Shown here piece by piece: positions 57,328-64,000 of a DNA stretch of 64,000 nt. A program made the position numbers and the translations under genes. Numbering within the stretch: position 1 is the stretch's first letter; each line of letters begins with the position of its first letter. Below the pieces are notes generated by a model. That model was not told the origin of the DNA. It made no database searches and saw only the letters and a program-made list of their open reading frames with translations. This DNA is from Epiperipatus broadwayi (taxonomy: Eukaryota > Onychophora > Udeonychophora > Euonychophora > Peripatidae). The stretch covers positions 60,001 to 124,000 of the forward strand of contig JAQFVV010012420.1 in the NCBI GenBank assembly GCA_028023455.1. Reading direction: 5' to 3'.

Positions 57328-60300
57328 ATGCTTATTAAATTGGCCGGAATAAACATAAGGGGTTTTAACTCTCTGGGCCGTGTCTTTGCACTTAAAAGAT
57401 GGTAGACAAAACAGACCTCCACATAGTCTGTCTATCCGAAACTAAATTACATATAAACTCAAATTACCAAATAACTCAATTGATGCAACAATATGGTCTA
57501 TTTCATTATGTACCCTCAAACACAGCATCTTCTGGAGTTGCTTTTATAATCAATAAGAACCTGACCTACAGCTCTTTCAGAACACTACACCTTAGCAATG
57601 ATCTATTGGTCATTAAGTTCACTTTTGGAAATATGGCAATAAATATCATTTACTTGTACATCAGAAATGATGCTTACTCAGCACAACTAGTATTCAATAA
57701 AATCAATTCTCTTCTCTCTTCAGATGCCTCCCCTATTGTTTTTTTTGGTGACTTCAACATGAGTTACGATAACTTCAACAAAAAACATCTTCACTTAATT
57801 AATAGTCCTCTTGTGTGGAGAGGGGTTTTCCCCTCCTGGATCATTCTCCTTCTACACACTGCAAAAGAAATCCCTAATTGACCTTCTCTACTATTCACCT
57901 GAACTTCACTTTGACATATGCGCCAAGCTTCAATTGGTACCCTTCACTGATCATTTAGCTCTTCTAATTTCACTTCATATAGATCCCACCACCGCAGTTC
58001 ATATAGATTATACACCTACCATTAGACTACTCAACAAAGCAGCAACTCCAGAACTCATTTTCTCTGAAGCATATATCTTGTTCCAAAAAATCAAAATTCT
58101 TACTTTGCTTCCACTACAGGCTTGGTCATCTTTCACCGGTATATTGAGCTCACTCATAGACTCGTACACAAAGAAAACCAAAGGTCCAAATCAACTATTA
58201 AAAGATTTGGATGCCATAAACAACAGGTTAAAATCTCTACACCATATTGACATTCATCCCCCAAGATATTTTGGAGCTAAAAACTCAATACCATAACAAG
58301 CAAAAGGTCCTCGCGCATTACATTGCTACTAAAAGGTCTAAAATCTTCTTGGCCAACCAGCATAGCTGGACCCGCAGCTACATTCGCTGGGCAATTGGTT
58401 CGGTGGCCAGACCCACACCTACTTCATTGTCAGTAAATCAAGGTTGCCTCAGTGGCCCAGCAATGCTTGCAAAGATTCATGAACACTTTCAGGCCAGGCT
58501 ACAGAATTATAAATTTGAAATTGGAAACATCTGGAATCACTTGGAAGATGGGATCGCTCATGATATCAGTGAAAATCAGATAATCCAAAAGCTCATGGCC
58601 TATCCGGAGAGTGTTCATCCGGGACTCCATGGAATTCCGAGATTTGTACTTGTCCACCTGAGACATTTCACAGCCCCCATTGTACTGCGGATGATAGATG
58701 TTCTGGCAGGAGAGTTTCAAAACATTCCAGATCTGTACCCTGTGGCCCTTGTTCCTTTCCTAAAAAAGCCCATCAATCCCTCTACCCTATCCAACATAAG
58801 GCCCATTTCCATGATTCCCCTCCTAATTAAGATCATTGAGGCCATAGTCAAGGACAAAATCCAAGATCAACTCTATACACACATCACGCCATATCAATTT
58901 GCAAGTGAGGGCTCTTCCACAACAGATGCAGCACAGCGTTTTCTTCTTCTGGTAGAACACATCAGACTGCACAAAAAATCCAAGCCTATAGTTATTCAAC
59001 TTGACTTTGCCTCGGCTTTTGACTCTGTTATACCCACTGTCCTACTCCAGACTCTCCTTGATTATCAAGTCCCTGGCATCTATACCAGAATTATTGGTAA
59101 TCTGCTTTTGAACAATCTATCTTTACGTCACTGGATGGAAGACTGTCCAATGGTTTCAGACCTCATCTTTCCATTCCCCAGGGATCGCCACTCGCCACTC
59201 TCTGCTTCATCACCTATATAAATCCTATGCTCAGAGAGATTGAGCGCAGACTCCCTGGAATTTTTGTGCCAGCCCTGAAACATCATGTACAACACATAAC
59301 CTATGTTGATGATGTCACCATCTTCCTCCCCGATAAAACTCACCTTCCAACACTCACACAAATCATTGATAAATATTCAAAGAAACAAAATCTGAACATC
59401 AACTACAGTAAGTCCTCCATGTGGAAAATCAGTACTGGCTCAGTGATTCCGTCAGTCTTTACAGCTGAGCCGCAACTCTTCTTTGGTTTTCCTATGGCCA
59501 AGTCCAGACTTGCTATGGCAAAAGATATCCAACACTCCATCTTGGAAAAAACTAGCAAAGTGGTTCGATCTTTATCCCGAATCTCTCTTTCTCTGCTGGG
59601 CAAAGTAGCCCTTCTCAACATGCTGGTGTTTCCGAGATTGAATTATTATCTTCCCATAATTAAACCCACTAAAGCATTTCAGTCATCAATGAACTCACTG
59701 TGTTCAAAGCTCATGTGGAGTGGAAAGATTGTTGCCATCAGCATCTGTAAGATGCAAATGCCCAGAGAGTTAAATGGACTTGGATTGCACTCTGTTTCAA
59801 CAATCTATTTACTGAAGGCAATTGCAGTTCTACGTGCAATTCACTTAAAACAGCCAGAACTAAACCTAGCCACTCCAGAGGAACCTACAGACACACCGCC
59901 ACTTCTTGCTAGCAGATGGGCCACAATTATTTGGTTACATGTCACCAAGCTGATAAATCTATCTAAAACCTCTTTTGAAGGTAAAATAACTTACTGGCAG
60001 GCCTATAACCTCAGATTTCAAAACCAGACTGCCCTCCTGACCACATTGAACATAGACAATAAACCATTGCTTAAAAAATTGAAGAACTGGTTTGTTGAAC
60101 CAAAATACATAGATTTTATTGTAAAGCTCAACATCTCATCCTTACCCACTAACCATTTCTTAGTATGGAAAAGAGATTCACCAAAATCAATCCTCAATGC
60201 CAGCTATGTAATACTGCCGATGAAACCATCCAACATTTACTTTATAATTGTCCGTTTCTTTTCCAAATCAGAAACTTCATCACAGAGAAAGTTACATCTG

Positions 60301-60548
60301 ACATCGGAAAAGCCTTAAATATCCAGAATGCCATCAAGACAGGAATTTTTTCTCTTATCCGATTCTCTGTCTTCCTTACCTTTGCAGTCTGGTTGACCAG
60401 ATGTGAATGTGTTTTCCGTCATTCAGGATCTTCAGTCACAGAGACCTTTATAGGTCTTGTCAAGAGCATAAGTGCCAGGGACCGGCTGCTTGCACCAGAA
60501 TGGTTATACAAAGAGACTTGGTCCAGGATTGATCTACCAAGCGTTTGA
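57328..60548 (+). pseudogene. LINE ORF2 (endonuclease-reverse transcriptase), broken
   Basis: ATG 57,328 opens 'MLIKLAGINIRGFNSLGRVF', the start of an APE-like endonuclease that would nick target DNA. A frameshift at about 57,400 leads to 57,399-57,881 with the catalytic Glu in 'IVCLSETKLH' and 'VFFGDFNMS'. A second shift near 57,820 gives 'IDLLYYSPEL' and 'FTDHLALLIS' (TDH where SDH is usual). The reverse transcriptase (58,247-59,160) has 'VALVPFLKKPINPSTLSNIR', 'PISMIPLLIKIIEAIV' and 'IVIQLDFASAFDSV'. After another shift come 'PQGSPLATLCFITYINPM' (59,178 on) and 'YVDDVTIF' for the catalytic Asp pair. The last piece (60,165-60,548) has the zinc motif 'CQLCNTADETIQHLLYNC'. All catalytic residues I can identify remain, so inactivity is due to frame breaks. 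Confidence 0.92.
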
Positions 60549-60625
60549 TCTTATGAACTTTTGTAATCAGTCATTGCAGTATACCATGTATGAAAACAGT
60601 ATCATGAAACCATGTAAACTTTGTT

Positions 60626-60631
60626 AATAAA
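60626..60631 (+). promoter_or_regulatory. Polyadenylation signal of the Tx1-like LINE
   Basis: AATAAA inside 'ttgttaataaaatttttt', 14 bp before the A tract (60,646-60,660). It is the only AATAAA between the ORF2 stop and the tail. A similar AATAAA precedes the A tract of the truncated relative near 29,792. Confidence 0.8.
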
Positions 60632-60660
60632 ATTTTTTGTTTTTTTAAAAAAAAAAAAAA

Positions 60661-60673
60661 GAGTTATATCAGC
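60661..60673. repeat. Target-site duplication, right, of the Tx1-like LINE
   Basis: Exact second copy of 'gagttatatcagc' directly after the poly(A) tail. Confidence 0.95.
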
Positions 60674-63600
60674 TGTTATTTAAAATTGATCTAGTTTACT
60701 GGTTCTAATAAAATATAAACATTGTAAGTATGAAAATTTAAAATGTCAGCCTATATATATAATAAATTATAGTTTTTGATAATGGAATAACACCAGAGAA
60801 AAAATTAAATAGTAGTGTTAGTGTAAATATATTATTATTGAAGGAATATGATTTTGTTAATAGAAAACATGAATAAATTTATGCATGAGAGATTTTCAAT
60901 GGGTTTTCAAACAACTACTTTAAATGAATTACTGACCTGCTGGTTAGAATTGATGTAAATATTGATTAAGATAGAATACTGGAGATAAGCCAGGTGCCAG
61001 GCTCTCTTTGCTCTTTACTATGCAAAATGAGCTCAGAAGCAAAGTATTCCAAACAAGCATATTCTGGATGTATATAATATTTTTAATAATCAGGTAAGTA
61101 ATTTATATATTATATAATTAATTATATAATATCAGAGTGGACCTGAAAAGAGGAAAGGAGCAGTGCAATGTTTTTGTGGGTATGTGTGGTGGTAGTTCTT
61201 TTAAATACGATAAAAATACTTAGATATTTTTAAAAAATCAATCTTATTTGGAGGTATTTCCTATCTCTATTAGCAATTTTGCATGATTGTTCAAAAAATA
61301 ATGTGAAAACTTTTGAAATAAAAATTTAAAAATTTCAAATTTACTAAATAAATACTTTTGTTTTAAGATATTATTTAATTACTGTTTCAAAATTTTTTTT
61401 TTTTAAACATTAATGTGTTTTATTTTAACTTGTGTTTGATTTCAGCTTGTATTTTAGTCTCTAAGTATTTACCAAACACGTCAAGTTTTTCTTGCGAAAG
61501 CACTGGCAAAAAAATGTCTTTCCATTTACAAATTTTATTCCATAAAATGAAGGGGGAGGGCTAAAATGTACCTTGCACAAAAGTGCTTCATATTCACCGT
61601 GAATGCGCTGTGTATATTAGTGATAAATCATGTGTTTATGTAAATCCTTTCCATGACTTGTTAAGAATTCCTGTGCAAATTTAAAAATTTCTTTTGAAAT
61701 AACTGCTCACAGCCAACCAAATTAGGCATTTAGCTGCAAGTCATTAAATAATTATTTATTTATTTCTTGCTAGCGAATGAAACAAAAAATAAAGTAGCAA
61801 AAAATCCTTAACTCCTATAAGTTGCCTAGACTGCTGGGTAAACTCCAATATTTCTCTTTGGAAAGAATTAATGAAGCTTTTAGACTGAAGCAGTGGTTAT
61901 TGAGCCCTTTGATCTCTAATGATATATTTATTTATTTTATCTAAGTGAATGAGTGTGATAAAAACATATTTACTTGCTCTGAAGAGTCTCTTGGCAAAGG
62001 ACATTGTTATAAAAATTTTAACAAAGGCCTCTTTAAAAATTACTTGATTTATGATTTCTGCATAATCTTTAATAAAAATTATTGTAAAAATTAATATTAA
62101 GCTTTATTATAAAGTAATGGCAAATACAGGCAAATATATATGTGTATAACAGGTCACACATTATTCGTGTATTAGAAAGGCAAGTTTGTCTAAAAATAAT
62201 ATGAACAATAAAACCCACAATGAGTTATATCTTCAATCTCACTTCAAAGAAATAATGAAACTTGCATTTTCTATCATTATTCTTGATTTTGAAATTTATG
62301 TTATGTTTTCATGATTATTCAATTCAATGTTTTTTTAATAAGTATATAGATTTGACTCATTTTTCAAAGCTATATGATCTACATTCAGTTATAATGTAAA
62401 ATACCTTTCCCACAGACAATTATTATTAAAATTACATAATAACATACAATTTTTAAGTATACATTTAAACATTCAATCTGAGAAAATTCAGTGGCACTTA
62501 TAAAAAATAATTAGTTACTATAACAGGTATATGTCATATAAAAATACTATCTAGTAAACAACCAATGTGCATTAGATGACAGATGAATAAGCCACATGTC
62601 ATTAACAAACATGAACTCAATTATAATCATTAGTGTCTAAACAAAATATTGGGTCATTGCTAAACATCACATGGTACCATTGTTAAGCCACACAATTGTA
62701 CTTTAAATCTTTGCAAACAATAGCAACCATCACAAAGGCTGTCACAATCATAAGTCAATCATCTGACTCATTACATGAAAGTTTGATGCCATCATTAAAG
62801 CATATAAAATGCCATTGTAGCTCAAGTTTCAGTTATTACCTGGTAATAAATAAGTTAATCAGTAAGATTGACATTTAACTGACTCCTGCTGTTTTTTTAA
62901 CAAAATTATTACCAAACATATTCTGCAAAACAAAATATAACAATTGAAATTAAGTCTATTATCCTTTCTTTCTAAAATGAATCTGACAGTATTAGCAACA
63001 TCTTCAATTAAATGTTTACTAAACTTTTTGTTAATATTGTATTGTTTTGTAAGGTCTGCGAATTGCCTTTCTTGAATAATATTCATTCTCAAAATCCTTG
63101 TAGTTTTACATGTATATTAGCAGCATAGATAAGAGAGTTCTAAGTAGAGAAAAATGATTATTTATGTGTATGTAAAAATGTACAACTTCATAATCCCTAG
63201 AATTATCATTTACTGACAATATTTATTGGAAAACAAAAAAAAAATATTTATAAAATCTAATTTAATTTTTAATTAAATTACTGACCTATATTAGCTGAAT
63301 TATGAATGGTATAATAATAAACTTAAATAATAATTAGCCATTTGATAGATGCCAATGAAAAATATTTGAACTTTCTCCAATTGCTCAAGAATGGCCTCAG
63401 AAACCCAATAATGTTTAAATCAGAAGATTTTGATGGCCATGGAGGATGTGTAAAATCATTCAAAAAAATACCATAATATGCCTATCCAAATTATGGAAGT
63501 TCTATAATCATATTTCTTAATTATAAAAAGAAAATCAAATTAATAAGCTTTCTTAGGCAATCATCGAAGTTAAAAGATGATTCTCTAACTATGTATAAGA

Positions 63601-64000
63601 CTTTTAGATATCCACTATCTAATTCTTATGCTTAAATCACAGTTTTTCTAACCAGGAAATTCAAATCAAAAAGTGAAATAGTGAAATGTTAGTTTGATCA
63701 TAAATGTTTTGAATCTGAAATTAATGATCATTTGTTACAGATAGTGGACTGTTCAAATGTATTCATAATTAATAGATTTGTTTCACTTTAGTTTTATGCT
63801 TTTTGGCTACAATCCTATGTAATGACTAAGTACAAAATCATTTCTGATTGCAATTGATTTCAGAAGATTGATTCTCTAACCTTTAGTGAAGGCAACATTA
63901 TATTTAAAATAACTGTCAAACTTGATTCAGCAGATTTAAACAATTATACACCAGCAACTAGTATGTTCATAATTTGATTCATTTTAAATTTTAAAAAAAT
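60674..64000. other. AT-rich DNA with no supported gene
   Basis: No recognised element. A perfect 22-bp AT palindrome spans 61,109-61,130. The open stretches at 62,696-62,878 (plus) and 62,859-63,092 (minus) have no family resemblance. Confidence 0.55.

Larger units (their letters stand above)
54656..60660 (+). mobile_element. Full-length Tx1/L1-like LINE (6,005 bp), inactive
   Basis: Structure in order: 5' leader (54,656-54,811), ORF1 with CCHC zinc knuckle, spacer, ORF2 with APE-type endonuclease, reverse transcriptase and C-terminal CCHC, 3' UTR with AATAAA, then poly(A). A perfect 13-bp target duplication defines both ends, so the copy is not 5' truncated. The ORF1 layout, the long ORF2 and the C-terminal C-x2-C-x8-H-x4-C motif suit the L1/Tx1 group, but I cannot build a tree to confirm it. 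ORF1 has an in-frame TGA and frameshifts, and ORF2 at least five frameshifts. The clean duplication means the copy is not ancient, so some breaks could be assembly indels. It would have moved by target-primed reverse transcription. Confidence 0.95.

Noticed and set aside
61109-61130. 22-bp perfect AT palindrome as a regulatory or origin site
   Set aside because: Made only of A and T in AT-rich DNA; likely chance, and no supporting context.
1-64000. CRISPR array, bacterial operon, prophage or plasmid features
   Set aside because: No regularly spaced identical short repeats, no ribosome-binding-site-led gene rows, and the LINE, SINE and poly(A) features mark nuclear animal DNA.

Overview
The window reads as gene-poor, strongly AT-rich nuclear DNA from an invertebrate animal. 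The support is indirect: no operon-like packing, no intact protein gene, several clades of non-LTR retrotransposons (RTE-type, Tx1/L1-like and a third type), tRNA-derived SINE-like sequences, MITE-like hairpins, a candidate solo LTR, short microsatellites and a decayed copy of a multicopy protein family I know from animal genomes. I cannot place the species; a mollusc, another spiralian, an arachnid or a cnidarian all remain possible.

Layout. 1-1.97 kb is AT-rich single-copy-looking DNA. 1.97-4.73 kb holds two copies of a dispersed repeat (A), then an inverted array of about 450-bp units (repeat B). 5.66-5.81 kb is the first of three copies of a hairpin-bearing element (C). 9.90-10.64 kb is a candidate solo LTR containing a 14-bp minisatellite. 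13.1-15.7 kb is a decayed RTE-type LINE on the minus strand. 18.5-24.9 kb holds tRNA-like SINE heads, a hAT-like end, a repeat A fragment and a second hairpin element. 27.2-31.5 kb is a graveyard of three elements: a broken animal multicopy gene, a Tx1-like 3' fragment and a minus-strand LINE 3' half. A short derivative of that LINE lies at 34.4 kb. 34.8-35.2 kb is a second inverted pair of repeat B. 37.1-38.2 kb is a satellite-like tandem array followed by a GC-richer three-unit repeat. 42.0-42.5 kb is another tandem repeat. 44.4-44.8 kb has a third full repeat A plus a tRNA-like stretch. 52.2-53.97 kb has the third hairpin element, a GC-rich patch, a two-unit tandem repeat and a tRNA-like SINE head.

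The best-supported object is a 6.0-kb Tx1/L1-like LINE at 54,656-60,660. It is full length in structure, with a 13-bp target-site duplication, a 5' leader, a zinc-knuckle ORF1, an ORF2 (endonuclease, reverse transcriptase, C-terminal zinc motif), AATAAA and a poly(A) tail. Stops and frameshifts break both ORFs. Nothing here works together as a host pathway; the elements share only mobile biology. The Tx1-like LINE would have supplied its own nicking and reverse transcription, the SINE-like repeats would have needed a LINE, and the hairpin elements would have needed a transposase not seen here.

Limits: repeat relationships were found by eye, LINE clade assignments rest on motif patterns, and exons of a large host gene could be hidden in the unassigned stretches.
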